DNA of 64,000 nucleotides from Fibrobacter succinogenes (GTDB taxonomy: Bacteria > Fibrobacterota > Fibrobacteria > Fibrobacterales > Fibrobacteraceae): NCBI GenBank assembly GCA_902779055.1, contig CACZAD010000007.1, forward strand, positions 463,823 through 527,822, written 5' to 3'. A program made the translations under genes and the position numbers. The first letter of the stretch is position 1, and every line of letters starts with the position of its first letter. Positions 43,354 to 52,058 of the stretch are shown piece after piece. The notes under the pieces were generated by a model. The model made no database searches and had not been told where the DNA came from. It saw only the letters and a list, made by a program, of their open reading frames with translations.

Positions 43354-43931
43354 ATTCTCGGGACGCGGACTTTGTCGCCTGCGTTCAGGTGTTCGAGGGC
43401 GACGCCCGGATTGACGGACTGGAGCGCCGAAAGCACGTAAAAACGGGGGAGGTTCTGCGTTCCAGCTCCATAAGTGCGGCGGAGCAGCTTGAACAGGTCT
43501 TCGCCATCATTGACCGTGACGGTCTTGTAAAGACTCTTGTTGGACGGGTCGGACTGGAGGGCCGAGAGCGCGTTCGTGAACTTCGCGATGAAGTTCTCGT
43601 TGGAGTGCTTCGCCGGACTTGCGTCCTGGGTGTGCTTGGCCGCGGACTTTTCGTTTTTCGGCTTCTGGGCGACATTCTTTTTGCCGGTGACGGTCGGGGG
43701 CAGCTTGAAAACTGGCGCCTTGAAGGCGTTCATGGTCAGGTTCACGTCGACGGAATCCTTTCCTTTCTTGACCGGTTCCAATGCCAAAATCGAGTCGAGC
43801 GAAGCAATGTAATTGCTGTCTGGCCATTCCTCGAGAACCATGCGTTTGTTGACTTCGATAATTTTTATCGTCGGGTGGTCGTTTTCGCATGCAAGCAACA
43901 GGAATGTACAGAGCAATAACAGAAATTTCAT
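43350..43931 (-). CDS. Lipoprotein with C-terminal LysM domain
   Basis: The signal peptide ends 'LLLAC' (Cys15), so the protein is lipid-anchored. A disordered Lys/Pro/Ala-rich spacer (about 65-115) leads to a LysM-like domain (about 140-193): '[18 protein letters not shown]', '[20 protein letters not shown]', 'KVRVPRM'. LysM binds peptidoglycan or other N-acetylglucosamine polymers. It is convergent with the Omp85 operon and divergent from rpmE. Confidence 0.82.
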   Translation of the reverse strand: MKFLLLLCTFLLLACENDHPTIKIIEVNKRMVLEEWPDSNYIASLDSILALEPVKKGKDSVDVNLTMNAFKAPVFKLPPTVTGKKNVAQKPKNEKSAAKHTQDASPAKHSNENFIAKFTNALSALQSDPSNKSLYKTVTVNDGEDLFKLLRRTYGAGTQNLPRFYVLSALQSVNPGVALEHLNAGDKVRVPRM

Positions 43932-43963
43932 ACTATAAAAATACTAAAAATGGCCTTGTCGCT

Positions 43964-43993
43964 TGCCAAAAATCCAAAAAACAATTAAATTTA
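43964..43993 (+). promoter_or_regulatory. Promoter of rpmE
   Basis: TTGCCA (43964-43969) and TAAATTTA (43986-43993) are 16 bases apart; a GGAAG ribosome site follows before the ATG at 44027. Confidence 0.5.
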
Positions 43994-44026
43994 GGCTCTC
44001 AACAATTACTTCACAGGAAGTTTATA

Positions 44027-44273
44027 ATGAAAGAAGGTATCCACCCTAATTATCAACCGGTCGTGTTCGTCGATGCGAATACGGGTAAAGAATACATCAC
44101 CCGCTCCACGAAGTCTTCCTACCCATCCGTTCTGGACGGGTAAGCAGCATCGCGTGGATACGGCTGGCCGTATCGACAGCTTCAACAAGCGCTATGGTGG
44201 CGGTGCAAACATCACCTCTGCAAAGCGTAAGACTCGCAAGGCTGTTCCGGTCAAGGCTGAAGAAGAAGCTTAA
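44027..44273 (+). pseudogene. rpmE: 50S ribosomal protein L31, reading frame broken by a +1 shift
   Basis: From ATG 44027 the frame reads '[20 protein letters not shown]' and 'ITRSTKSS', the L31 N-terminus, then stops after 'YPSVLDG' at 44143. The next frame reads '[19 protein letters not shown]' and 'SFNKRYGG', the conserved L31 C-terminus, to the TAA at 44273. Removing one T after the TCC codon (about 44121-44125) restores one continuous protein of about 81 residues. Both halves keep good codons, so a sequencing error, a very recent mutation or programmed frameshifting are all possible. Promoter, ribosome site and terminator are intact. Confidence 0.8.
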
Positions 44274-44290
44274 TCTTCTTAAATTTTGGG

Positions 44291-44314
44291 GCCTCCCTAA
44301 CCAGGGAGGCTTTT
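44291..44314 (+). terminator. Terminator of rpmE
   Basis: GCCTCCCT pairs perfectly with AGGGAGGC around AACC, followed by TTTTCTCTT. Confidence 0.88.
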
Positions 44315-44340
44315 CTCTTATTAACCCTAGAGGACGCAAA

Positions 44341-45240
44341 ATGAAAAAGAAACTTAGCATTTGTGCCGCTGCCTTCATCGCCCTTGCTATGACGGCTTGC
44401 GATAGCGGTAAGACTGGTACTATCGAAGGTGAAGTCCGTGATGCTTTCACCAATAAGCCGTTGGAAATGCCGACTGTCGGTATGGACTCCACGATTTACA
44501 CCACTCTTTCCAAGAAGTACGAATTCAACCAAGAACTCCGTAAGGGTAAGTTTAAGTTTGTCAAGGTTCCGGTTGGCGCCTATAGAGTTTATGCTGGTCG
44601 TTCCAAGTACGTGAAGACCCGTATGAAGATTGAAACGACGGAACAGAATCCGAACGCTTCTCTCGTTCTTTACATCTACAGTGCCCAGGTTGACCCGGGT
44701 CTGTACCAGGGTACTCCGGAAGGCCCGCTCAAGATCGATAACAAGTGGGTTGTTTATTCCACGAACTGCGATGAATCCATCGCCGGTTACCGCTTGACCA
44801 TGCCGCAGCAGAATGGTGGCACAGCAAGCATCGCCGAAAAGATTGGTGTCCAGAAGAAAGGCAAGAAGGGCAAGAAGGCTAAGAAGGCCGCTCCGGTCGC
44901 TCAGGTCGCTGCTGCTGTGACGAACCTCCCGGATCCGCGTGTTGTCGATGGCAAGCTCGAAGTGTTCTACCACAACTCTTCTTCTGTGTCTACGGCAATC
45001 ACTGCTAAGACCTATCCGGCCGTTGTCGCTCCGATTGCATCTCACAAGGACTGCAAGGGCTTCGGCGCTGGCGAAACGAAGGGTGTGTTCCCGGTCAAGG
45101 ACAAGGCAACCGATCTCAAGGTCGAATACGTTGCTGAAAACCTCTTCAAGATTACTGGCAACCTCCCGAAGGGCAAGCAGATCATTCAGCTTTCCCAGGA
45201 CGGAAAGACTCTCCAGACTTACTACTTCGAAGCTAAGTAA
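44341..45240 (+). CDS. Lipoprotein with carboxypeptidase-regulatory-like domain
   Basis: ATG 44341 follows GAGGACG and starts the signal peptide; 'LAMTAC' gives lipidated Cys20. Residues 25-105 resemble the beta-sandwich regulatory domain found in many surface proteins ('GTIEGEVRDAFTNKPLEMPT'...'FVKVPVGAYRVYAGR'). A Lys/Ala-rich linker (about 178-195, 'KKGKKGKKAKKAAP') separates it from a second beta-rich domain with a Cys pair. The 299-residue protein is of unknown function. The frame extends upstream through the rpmE terminator, which is not used. Confidence 0.75.
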   Translation: MKKKLSICAAAFIALAMTACDSGKTGTIEGEVRDAFTNKPLEMPTVGMDSTIYTTLSKKYEFNQELRKGKFKFVKVPVGAYRVYAGRSKYVKTRMKIETTEQNPNASLVLYIYSAQVDPGLYQGTPEGPLKIDNKWVVYSTNCDESIAGYRLTMPQQNGGTASIAEKIGVQKKGKKGKKAKKAAPVAQVAAAVTNLPDPRVVDGKLEVFYHNSSSVSTAITAKTYPAVVAPIASHKDCKGFGAGETKGVFPVKDKATDLKVEYVAENLFKITGNLPKGKQIIQLSQDGKTLQTYYFEAK

Positions 45241-45274
45241 GCTTTTGTCTGTAAGACATTGTTAAAAATGATGG

Positions 45275-45304
45275 ACGGCACCATATTTAGGTGCCGTTCT
45301 TTTT
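45275..45304 (+). terminator. Terminator after the lipoprotein gene
   Basis: ACGGCACC (45275-45282) pairs with GGTGCCGT (45290-45297) around ATATTTA, followed by TCTTTTTAT. Confidence 0.85.
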
Positions 45305-45311
45305 ATATTTA
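45304..45311 (+). promoter_or_regulatory. TATATTTA promoter box
   Basis: It lies 5 bases before the ATG at 45317 with no ribosome site, and it abuts the preceding terminator. Confidence 0.4.
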
Positions 45312-45316
45312 TAAAT

Positions 45317-47038
45317 ATGAAGGGTAAGAACAAGTTATTGACTTTTATGTTGCTCGAGATGTTTCTGCCGCTTATGTTTGTTGCGTGCGGAAACGAAAGC
45401 AATTTTGTTGAACCTGCTTCGGATTATGATTACACTTGGAATTCCGAGGCCGGGCACCTGACGTTCCCATGCGAAGAGTCCCGCGAGGCGCGGACTGCGT
45501 ACGTGGAATCCGAGAATGCTGTTTATGTATGCCGTGAAGACGGCGGCTCGTGGGCGTGGAGAGTCGATACGACAATCGTTCCAAAGGCAAAATCGTCTAG
45601 TTCTAAGGCCAAGAGTTCTTCGAGCAAAAAGCCTGGCAAGGCCAATCCCGGAAAGATGGTTGATATTACGCCTTACTTGAACGAGGAACTGGAATATGGC
45701 GAATTTACGGATCCGCGTGACGGCCAGACGTACAAGACCATCGTGATTGGGGACTTGGAGTGGTTTGCGCAGAACCTGAACTACGAGTATGGCGATACGA
45801 CCTTGAATATGTGCTTGGACTTTTCTCTGGATTCTTGTGCCAAGTACGGAAGGCTTTATTCCAGAGCGGGGGCGCTTGATTCCCTTCAATATTTTTCTGA
45901 TGATGCGAAAGAATGCAATCCTTATTGCGATGACTACTTCCATTATTCGACTATAGCTCGCGAGCCTAAAACCTTGCAGGGAGTTTGCCCCGATGGATGG
46001 CGGTTGGGCAATAGTATGGACTTCCGATATTTAAGGGATTATGTGAATTATCTTTATAAAGATTATTATTATGATGATCTAGTAGTTCGGTCCCAAAGAG
46101 GTTGGTCGCACTATGAAAATTTTAAAGGACACGATGGATTCGACTTTGTTGGTTTTTCCGCTTTGCCTTCGGGTGCTTTTATTCAAGAAAACCGCTGGAA
46201 CTTGAAGGATGGATGGTTTCTCAAGCCTACTTTTGAAGCGTGGGCTAACGATGGTGCGGAGGAATATACTGAAAATACCGGTATACGTATTCCGGGGCAC
46301 GTGATGATATGGAAATCTGTTCGTTGCGTCCGTGATATTGACTGGTCCAATCCGCCTCCGCAACAGCCGGAACATAAGCTGCTCAAGGGTAACGCTCGCG
46401 ATTTCTTGAATCCGAATGTGAAATATGGAGAACTGACCGATGAACGTGATGGCCAAAAATACAAGACGGTTCAGATTGGCGAGGATACTTGGATGGCCCA
46501 GAACTTGAACTACAAGGCGGAGGGGAGCCGGTGTGGCGGTGGAATGAATGCTGACACTACAGAAGGCGATTGTTCACTCTTTGGGCGTCTCTATGGCTGG
46601 CTTGACGCAATCGATTCTACGTCCCTTCAAGAAATGTTAGGATGTGATGTTTTTGATTCGTGTGACATAGACCGTTCTATCCAGGGAATCTGCCCTTCGG
46701 GGTGGCATCTGCCGGATACTGTAGAAATCAATGCCTTGCTTGAAAATGCTGGGGCTAAAGGCGACACCTTGGCTGCTCTCCGTACGGTGGATGGCTGGAA
46801 AGATGACTGGAAAAGGACTAACACAACGGGCTTTTCTGCTTTGCCTGCGGGGTTCTTCTTTCATAATGATCGCACGGGACTAGGGTATTATGCAGATTCC
46901 GAATTTAGGTCTTTATTTTGGGTGGTGTATAAAACTGCTACAAAGCATAGAGTGCTTGACATAAGTGCGGTAGCTGCCCCATGGTGGCAAGTAAGGGTTG
47001 GTAGTTTGGCTTCTGTCCGCTGCGTAAAAGACCGCTAG
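45317..47038 (+). CDS. Lipoprotein with two FISUMP domains
   Basis: The signal peptide ends 'PLMFVAC' (Cys24). A Ser/Lys linker (about 95-112) is followed by FISUMP domain 1 (about 128-340), opening 'YGEFTDPRDGQTYKTIVIG', and domain 2 (about 365-573), opening 'YGELTDERDGQKYKTVQIG'. Both contain 'C(P/S)xGWxL' and end 'SVRCV(R/K)D'. Cys residues are conserved in each copy and probably pair outside the cell. The TAG overlaps the stop of the convergent paralogue at 47035. Function is unknown; the family is expanded in Fibrobacter. Confidence 0.88.
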   Translation: MKGKNKLLTFMLLEMFLPLMFVACGNESNFVEPASDYDYTWNSEAGHLTFPCEESREARTAYVESENAVYVCREDGGSWAWRVDTTIVPKAKSSSSKAKSSSSKKPGKANPGKMVDITPYLNEELEYGEFTDPRDGQTYKTIVIGDLEWFAQNLNYEYGDTTLNMCLDFSLDSCAKYGRLYSRAGALDSLQYFSDDAKECNPYCDDYFHYSTIAREPKTLQGVCPDGWRLGNSMDFRYLRDYVNYLYKDYYYDDLVVRSQRGWSHYENFKGHDGFDFVGFSALPSGAFIQENRWNLKDGWFLKPTFEAWANDGAEEYTENTGIRIPGHVMIWKSVRCVRDIDWSNPPPQQPEHKLLKGNARDFLNPNVKYGELTDERDGQKYKTVQIGEDTWMAQNLNYKAEGSRCGGGMNADTTEGDCSLFGRLYGWLDAIDSTSLQEMLGCDVFDSCDIDRSIQGICPSGWHLPDTVEINALLENAGAKGDTLAALRTVDGWKDDWKRTNTTGFSALPAGFFFHNDRTGLGYYADSEFRSLFWVVYKTATKHRVLDISAVAAPWWQVRVGSLASVRCVKDR

Positions 47039-48708
47039 TCTTCGATACAACGGACGCTAAATTGGATATCCCCAATGTGCCTAGAAAACTGGGGCTCGTC
47101 TTCAGTTTCAATGTTCACGTAGACGATTGAATAAGGACTGTGCTGCGTTCTTGTCCAGAATTTTGCACTATACCGACCCTTTGAGTAGGAGCTTCCCCCA
47201 TTAGTAAAGTAATGCCATCCGGTAGGTGCGATGGATAGCCAGTAGCGGTCGGTTGATGGGGATTCCAGGCTATCTGCCTCCCAGTAGTGATTGACTCTGA
47301 GGCTAGGAAGACTTCCTTTGCCGCCATTGTCTTTTTTCACGAAGTCGAATAACTCTGCCCATTCAGTGGAATCAGGAAGATGCCATCCCTTGGGGCAAAG
47401 ACCTCTTATTGGATTGTCAAGTACGCAGTCTGTAAAGACTCCGCATCCTTTTGCGTCATCACTAAATAACCCAAGGGAGTCTACTGCCGCAGCCCATGTG
47501 TAGTTTTGGCCAGATCGCCCTTCTGACGCTAAAGGAAGATTTCTAATGCACGTTTCTTTGAGTATGTAATTTAGGTCTTGCGCCATCCAGTGCTGCTTTC
47601 CGATTTGGACTGTTCTGTAATATTCCCCGTCGCGTTCGTCGATAAAGAAGGTCGGCTTGTAGTTTGATTTGCGTGTTTCTACGTCTTTGATGCAGCGGAC
47701 GCTGTTGAGGTCGTAATGCCAGGATGTGCCGCTTAGTCTGATGGACGCTCCTTCGAATTCTTTTCCAAAATTGATTATGTTGACATAAGTTTTTCCATTA
47801 GACCGATTTTCTTCCGTTGATGTCCAGTACGGATTAAACTTCTTGGAGGGTTCCTTGAAAACACTGTATATAAAGGCGAATCCGAATTCGTTGAGACGTG
47901 TCCAAGTCTTGGCCGAAGTGGCTGTAAAAAGAGTTTTCCATTCGTTTAGATTAGGAAGGTGCCAGCCGACAGGGCATGCACCGCGGACCTGTAAAGGGTG
48001 ATTGCATTTGCTGGAATCCCCGCAATAAAGGCCTTCGTCCGAAAACAGGCCGACGGAATCCATTGCTGCAGACCAGCTGTAAACAACGGAGTCGCTTCCA
48101 CATTCTTTTGTTTCGGATGCGCATTCTGTTCGAATGGTCGCACTCTTGTATTTAAACGCCAATTCCTCCGTCATCCAGGTTTGCGTGCCGATTTTGACGG
48201 CTTTGTAAGTTCTTCCGTCGCGTTCGTCCGTAAACGTTTCGTATTCGCAGTTGTCAACGCTATCGACTATGCAGGGTTCAATTAACTTAACGGCGGTCGA
48301 ATCGAATTCTGGGAGTTCCTCCTTGGAACTGCTGGATGGACCGGTAGATTTTTTCGAAGAAGAACTGGCTTCGTCTGTTTTGCTAGACGAGAAATTTGCG
48401 TTGCTGTTGGATGAATTTGCCTTGCTCGAAGAAGAACTTTTATTGCCGGGTTCGTGTGATTCCTGGTTGATCCAGATCCATTCTTCGTATTCGACACTGT
48501 ATTCGCAGGCGAGTATGGTCTCTTCGGGCTCGAAATAGGCGGTCTTGCCTTCAATCTTTTTTGTGCATGGAGTATTTGCCAAGTCCTTTGAAGAGGAAAA
48601 AGCGTAGTTGGTGCCGGCTGGCGATGAAACTCTATCATCGTCGCCACATGCTAAAAGTACTGCTGTGCAAATTGCTGTGGTGACTGCAATTTTTGCATGC
48701 TTGAACAT
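47035..48708 (-). CDS. Lipoprotein with two FISUMP domains (convergent paralogue)
   Basis: The start at 48708 gives the signal peptide 'MFKHAKIAVTTAICTAVLLAC' shortened at Cys21, and 557 residues; the upstream frame has no signal. A long Ser-rich linker (about 88-135) precedes domain 1 (from 'YETFTDERDGRTYKAVKIG', about 157) and domain 2 (from 'FFIDERDGEYYRTVQIG', about 358). Both have 'CPxGWHLP' and end 'SVRCI(K/E)D'. The two-domain build matches the neighbour at 45317, suggesting an inverted duplication followed by divergence. Confidence 0.88.
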   Translation of the reverse strand: MFKHAKIAVTTAICTAVLLACGDDDRVSSPAGTNYAFSSSKDLANTPCTKKIEGKTAYFEPEETILACEYSVEYEEWIWINQESHEPGNKSSSSSKANSSNSNANFSSSKTDEASSSSKKSTGPSSSSKEELPEFDSTAVKLIEPCIVDSVDNCEYETFTDERDGRTYKAVKIGTQTWMTEELAFKYKSATIRTECASETKECGSDSVVYSWSAAMDSVGLFSDEGLYCGDSSKCNHPLQVRGACPVGWHLPNLNEWKTLFTATSAKTWTRLNEFGFAFIYSVFKEPSKKFNPYWTSTEENRSNGKTYVNIINFGKEFEGASIRLSGTSWHYDLNSVRCIKDVETRKSNYKPTFFIDERDGEYYRTVQIGKQHWMAQDLNYILKETCIRNLPLASEGRSGQNYTWAAAVDSLGLFSDDAKGCGVFTDCVLDNPIRGLCPKGWHLPDSTEWAELFDFVKKDNGGKGSLPSLRVNHYWEADSLESPSTDRYWLSIAPTGWHYFTNGGSSYSKGRYSAKFWTRTQHSPYSIVYVNIETEDEPQFSRHIGDIQFSVRCIED

Positions 48709-48847
48709 TGTCGTTCTCCATGTTAAAAAGGCTCTTTGTCGCAATAAAGATAATATAATGGAGGGATTGTGACAACGTAAATATTAAGAATGCCGTTTTC
48801 TTATTGAAAACGGCATACATTACTTTGTTTGATTTTTGGGGCGAAAA

Positions 48848-49924
48848 TCACGCTCCGGCAGCTTCGAGACGCTGGACGTGGCAGTAAGCCAACTCCTTCG
48901 TTTTTTCATCGCGTAGGTGCAGGCTGGAACCTTCGCAGTAGCGCCAGTACTTGCAGGTCTTGCAGTCGCCGATCTTAGCCCAGCTGCGGTCGCGCATCAC
49001 CTGGTAGCGGTTTTGCCACACGTCCCAGAGGTCGTCCTTGTAGATGTTTCCCTGGATGTAGTCGCCGCGCAAGCTCGGGCATGCCGAGATGCTTCCGTCG
49101 CAAAGCACGGAAGAGACGTTTACGCCGGCGCGGCAGAAGAACGGGTAGTTGCGAGCGTCTTTCTCGTAACTGCCGAGGAACCCTTCGCAGCCGTAGTTCA
49201 CGTTGATGACGTTCAGCTTTTTCACTTCGCGGATGAAGTCGAACACCTGGCGGAATTCCTGGTTCGTGAGCTTGAACAGCGGATTGTCCTTGGCGCGGCC
49301 CTTCGGGAACACGGTTGCAATGCGCCAACGCTTCACGCCGATTTTCAAAAGCATATCCAAAATTTGGGGGAGTTCCTTGAGGTTCTCGCGGTTCACGCAG
49401 GTCATCACGTCAAAAGTGAGGCCTTGTGTGTGGGCGGCCATATCGATGGCGCGCAAGGCACGTTCAAAGCTATGCGGGTCGCCGCGGAAATGGTTGTGGT
49501 TTGCTTCGAGACCGTCCAGGCTAATCGTGAGCGAACGGAGTCCTGCGTTCAGGAGCTTCGTGTAGCGTTCGGGCGTCATCGCAAGTCCGTTAGTGACCAT
49601 TCCCCAGGGGTAGCCGCGCTTCTTGATTTCTTTACCGCATTCTTCGAGGTCGGGGCGCATCAACGGTTCGCCGCCGGTAATCACCACGATAAAGTGCTTC
49701 GGGTCGATGTGCGGGGCGAGCTTGTCGAGCACGGCCATAAAATCTTCGCGGGGCATATCGGGGATGGCGTCCTTGACGCAGTCGCTACCGCAGTGCAAGC
49801 AATGCAGGTTGCAGCGGAGTGTGCATTCCCAGAAAAAGTAAGTCAGCGGGTGCGCCTTGATTTCGTTGTGGCGGTAAAGGCGGTAAGCTTCGAGAGCGAG
49901 TTTCTTCTTGAGTGAAAGTTGCAT
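48848..49924 (-). CDS. Radical SAM/SPASM enzyme at the end of a lipoprotein operon
   Basis: The start at 49924 gives 358 residues; upstream codons overlap the preceding gene. Cys38-Cys42-Cys45 form the CxxxCxxC cluster ('CNLHCLHCGSDC'), 'VVITGGEPLMRPDLEE' is the GGE motif, and 'LTISLDGLEANHNHFRG' is typical of peptide-modifying enzymes. The C-terminal SPASM region holds 'CDGSISACPSLR', 'CKTCKYWRYCEGS' and a last Cys. From memory it resembles the 'rSAM/lipoprotein system' enzymes of Bacteroidetes (TIGR04133). It begins 4 bases after the last of five related lipoprotein genes, the probable substrates (inference). Confidence 0.85.
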   Translation of the reverse strand: MQLSLKKKLALEAYRLYRHNEIKAHPLTYFFWECTLRCNLHCLHCGSDCVKDAIPDMPREDFMAVLDKLAPHIDPKHFIVVITGGEPLMRPDLEECGKEIKKRGYPWGMVTNGLAMTPERYTKLLNAGLRSLTISLDGLEANHNHFRGDPHSFERALRAIDMAAHTQGLTFDVMTCVNRENLKELPQILDMLLKIGVKRWRIATVFPKGRAKDNPLFKLTNQEFRQVFDFIREVKKLNVINVNYGCEGFLGSYEKDARNYPFFCRAGVNVSSVLCDGSISACPSLRGDYIQGNIYKDDLWDVWQNRYQVMRDRSWAKIGDCKTCKYWRYCEGSSLHLRDEKTKELAYCHVQRLEAAGA

Positions 49925-49928
49925 AATT

Positions 49929-50330
49929 TTATTTCTCTGGGCAGTCGATGGTGGGAACACAATAATCGTATTCTTGCACGGTTCCTTCTAGCGTTGTGTA
50001 AGATTCCTTGATGCAGTATTCAGGACCTTTGTTTGTGCAATTAGTTGCACCGCATGAACCGGCTGGAGGGGTCCCGATTTCAACGCCTTCAGGTAAATTT
50101 TCTTGCATTTCCGGATGTTCGTAATAAAATCCCGGCTGTCTCAGGTATTTATATCCATCTTTACATTCGATGATGTCAAAGACTTCGCCTGATGCGTTTG
50201 TCGCTGTTGCGTTGTGGCAAATGGTCGAAAAACAGCCGTACATGGCGATTGTTTCGTCTTCGTCTTCACACCCGCTCCAGAAAAGTGCGAGTATAGAAAG
50301 CAAAAATTTTTTCCAGTGTTTGTAGAGCAT
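49929..50330 (-). CDS. Cys-rich lipoprotein 5 of the radical SAM array
   Basis: ATG 50330 starts the shared signal 'MLYKHWKKFLLSILALFW' with lipid Cys at 'SGC' (about 21). The mature 113 residues are acidic and carry eight or more Cys, with 'AMYGCFSTICH' directly after the signal. The later segment 'IECKDGYKYLR' recurs in the lipoprotein at 51297 ('IECTDGNKYLR'). It is the shortest of the set and lacks the Ser-rich linker. The 45 codons upstream of this start overlap the previous gene and are not counted. Confidence 0.75.
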   Translation of the reverse strand: MLYKHWKKFLLSILALFWSGCEDEDETIAMYGCFSTICHNATATNASGEVFDIIECKDGYKYLRQPGFYYEHPEMQENLPEGVEIGTPPAGSCGATNCTNKGPEYCIKESYTTLEGTVQEYDYCVPTIDCPEK

Positions 50331-50343
50331 GCTTATATTGAAA

Positions 50344-51258
50344 CTAATAACGGTTCTTTGTATAGTATTTCTTGTTGAATGCGTTTTTGGTGTAGGAGAC
50401 TCTTTCGCCTTGCTTGTCGGTGCAATATATATTCGAATCGCCTTCGCCTCTGTCGCAAGAAACACCGTCTTTGCATTGATAGTTATAGATACATGATGAA
50501 GTTACGCCGTAAACGGGACACATAGCTTCAAGGTCGCAAACCGTCAAATCGGTGTTGGGGTTTGATGTTGCAAGGCACTTGTTGATCTGCGCTTCGATTT
50601 CCTTCAACTTGTCTTCGTAAATCTTTTGACATTCTGCGTCGAGGGCGGGCTTGTTCGTTTCCCATTCCTCTTTCATTTTCAGGTAATCGAGGTATTCCTG
50701 TGTGGGACGTGTTGTGCCGTCGCTGCAGACTTCGTCCTTGGGGAATGTGACCGGAGCGCCGTATAGTGCTACAAACTCGTCAAGTTCCTGGCGCAAGTCG
50801 GCGAGACACTGTGGAACTGTTTGCAAAGTGTTTGAAACGCTGTCGATTTTGGTGACGCCGCCGCGATTGGCCTTCTGCTCCGCATTCGATTTTGCGACGC
50901 TTTCTGAATAAGAGGGCGGGTAGTACGATACGGTTGAATCTCCGGGGACGCAAGTCACTTCGCCTGAGCTGGAACTAGACGATTCTGAACTTGAAGATGC
51001 GACTGTTTCGCTGGAACTGGATTCTTCGATGCTACTGGAGCTTGGTGCGCTAGCTTCGGATGAACTGCTTGCAAGTGCGTCAGAAGAACTGCTTTCGACG
51101 GCTTCCGATGAGCTGCTTTCAACTCCGGGATTCCCACAACCTTCTGGCGCGCAGGGCACACCGTACAAAGGCTGTGTCGAATTCTCGCTGGTGCAACTCG
51201 CCCAAAAGAAGGCGGTGGTTGTGAGAATCAGTTTTTTCCAGTGCTTGCGAATGTTCAT
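50344..51258 (-). CDS. Cys-rich lipoprotein 4 of the radical SAM array
   Basis: The signal 'MNIRKHWKKLILTTTAFFW' ends at 'ASC' (about 22). 'PLYGVPCAPEGC' follows, then a long Ser-rich linker (about 45-100) and a helical middle region. The middle region ('CSDGTTRPTQEYLDYLK'...'EAQINKCL') is paralogous to that of the protein at 52059. A C-terminal Cys-rich part holds 'CPVYGVTSSC', 'CKDGVSCDRGEG' and 'YTKNAFNKKYY'. The length is 304 residues and the start is set by the conserved signal. Confidence 0.75.
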   Translation of the reverse strand: MNIRKHWKKLILTTTAFFWASCTSENSTQPLYGVPCAPEGCGNPGVESSSSEAVESSSSDALASSSSEASAPSSSSIEESSSSETVASSSSESSSSSSGEVTCVPGDSTVSYYPPSYSESVAKSNAEQKANRGGVTKIDSVSNTLQTVPQCLADLRQELDEFVALYGAPVTFPKDEVCSDGTTRPTQEYLDYLKMKEEWETNKPALDAECQKIYEDKLKEIEAQINKCLATSNPNTDLTVCDLEAMCPVYGVTSSCIYNYQCKDGVSCDRGEGDSNIYCTDKQGERVSYTKNAFNKKYYTKNRY

Positions 51259-51296
51259 AATTGTTGCCAAAAGATAAAAGTTAACGGTAAAATGCG

Positions 51297-52055
51297 CTAA
51301 GGCTTGTCTGGACAATGAATTCCTTGATTGCAACCGCCTGCGTTTCTAATGTATCCTTGCTCATCCATAATAGGAATATCGTGACATATTACATCCCATT
51401 GGCAATTGGATGCTCCAGAGCTACCTGGTGTGGGAAATGTTGTTTTTATATTATCTGGAATTTTGGGTAGACGATCTGGATAAAGACGATAAATAGTGGG
51501 GGCTCTTAAGTATTTGTTTCCATCGGTACACTCTATGATTTCTAAAGTTTCGTTTTCTTCATTTTCGATAGATTCATTGTAGCAGAGTACTTGAGTGGTA
51601 TCAATGGGTTTACTGGAACTGGATTGCTCCTGAACGCTTGAACTTGAACCATCTATTATTTTGTTGAGTGTCGGTTCATCCTCAAAAACATCTTCTGGTT
51701 CCTTTACATCGTACTTATCTTTAAATTCGTCTTCGGTGTAAGTCGTTTCGTGCTCTTGTTTGTCGTAGCAAGTAAAATCGGTTTGGTCTTCGTCCTTGTA
51801 ACAAGATACGCCGTCATCGCATTGGTAATAATCGGTGCATGGATCGCGTCTGTAAAAAGTACATTTGCTTGAGTCTGGAGATTGAAAATCTTCCGGGTTT
51901 TCGCAAACATACATATCAACGCCATATTCTGGGCATGCCCCTCCTGAAAAGGTGCAGGTCCCTCTCACGTCGCTCGATGATGCGTTGTCGCCACAGCTGT
52001 TCCAGAAGAATGCAGCAATGGCGAGAAAAATTTTTTCCCAGTGCTTGTGGAACAT
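51297..52055 (-). CDS. Cys-rich lipoprotein 3 of the radical SAM array
   Basis: The signal 'MFHKHWEKIFLAIAAFFW' ends at 'NSC' (about 21). The mature part has about 14 Cys, 'CPEYGVDMYVC' near residue 41, 'CDDGVSCYKDEDQ' and 'TYTEDEFKDKY', then a short Ser-rich linker and 'IECTDGNKYLRAP'. Its halves match different neighbours: the first resembles the C-terminus of lipoprotein 4 and the second resembles lipoprotein 5, suggesting shuffled modules. The length is 252 residues; it starts 3 bases after the gene at 52059. Confidence 0.75.
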   Translation of the reverse strand: MFHKHWEKIFLAIAAFFWNSCGDNASSSDVRGTCTFSGGACPEYGVDMYVCENPEDFQSPDSSKCTFYRRDPCTDYYQCDDGVSCYKDEDQTDFTCYDKQEHETTYTEDEFKDKYDVKEPEDVFEDEPTLNKIIDGSSSSVQEQSSSSKPIDTTQVLCYNESIENEENETLEIIECTDGNKYLRAPTIYRLYPDRLPKIPDNIKTTFPTPGSSGASNCQWDVICHDIPIMDEQGYIRNAGGCNQGIHCPDKP

Positions 52056-52058
52056 ATT

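Noticed and set aside
48917..49915. 332-codon plus-strand frame opposite the radical SAM gene
   Set aside because: It is a shadow frame; the minus-strand product has CxxxCxxC, GGE and SPASM motifs.
50940..51130. Repetitive DNA resembling a short tandem array or CRISPR
   Set aside because: The repeats are Ser codons of lipoprotein linkers in frame; there are no constant-length repeats with unique spacers. No CRISPR array or cas gene was seen in the window.
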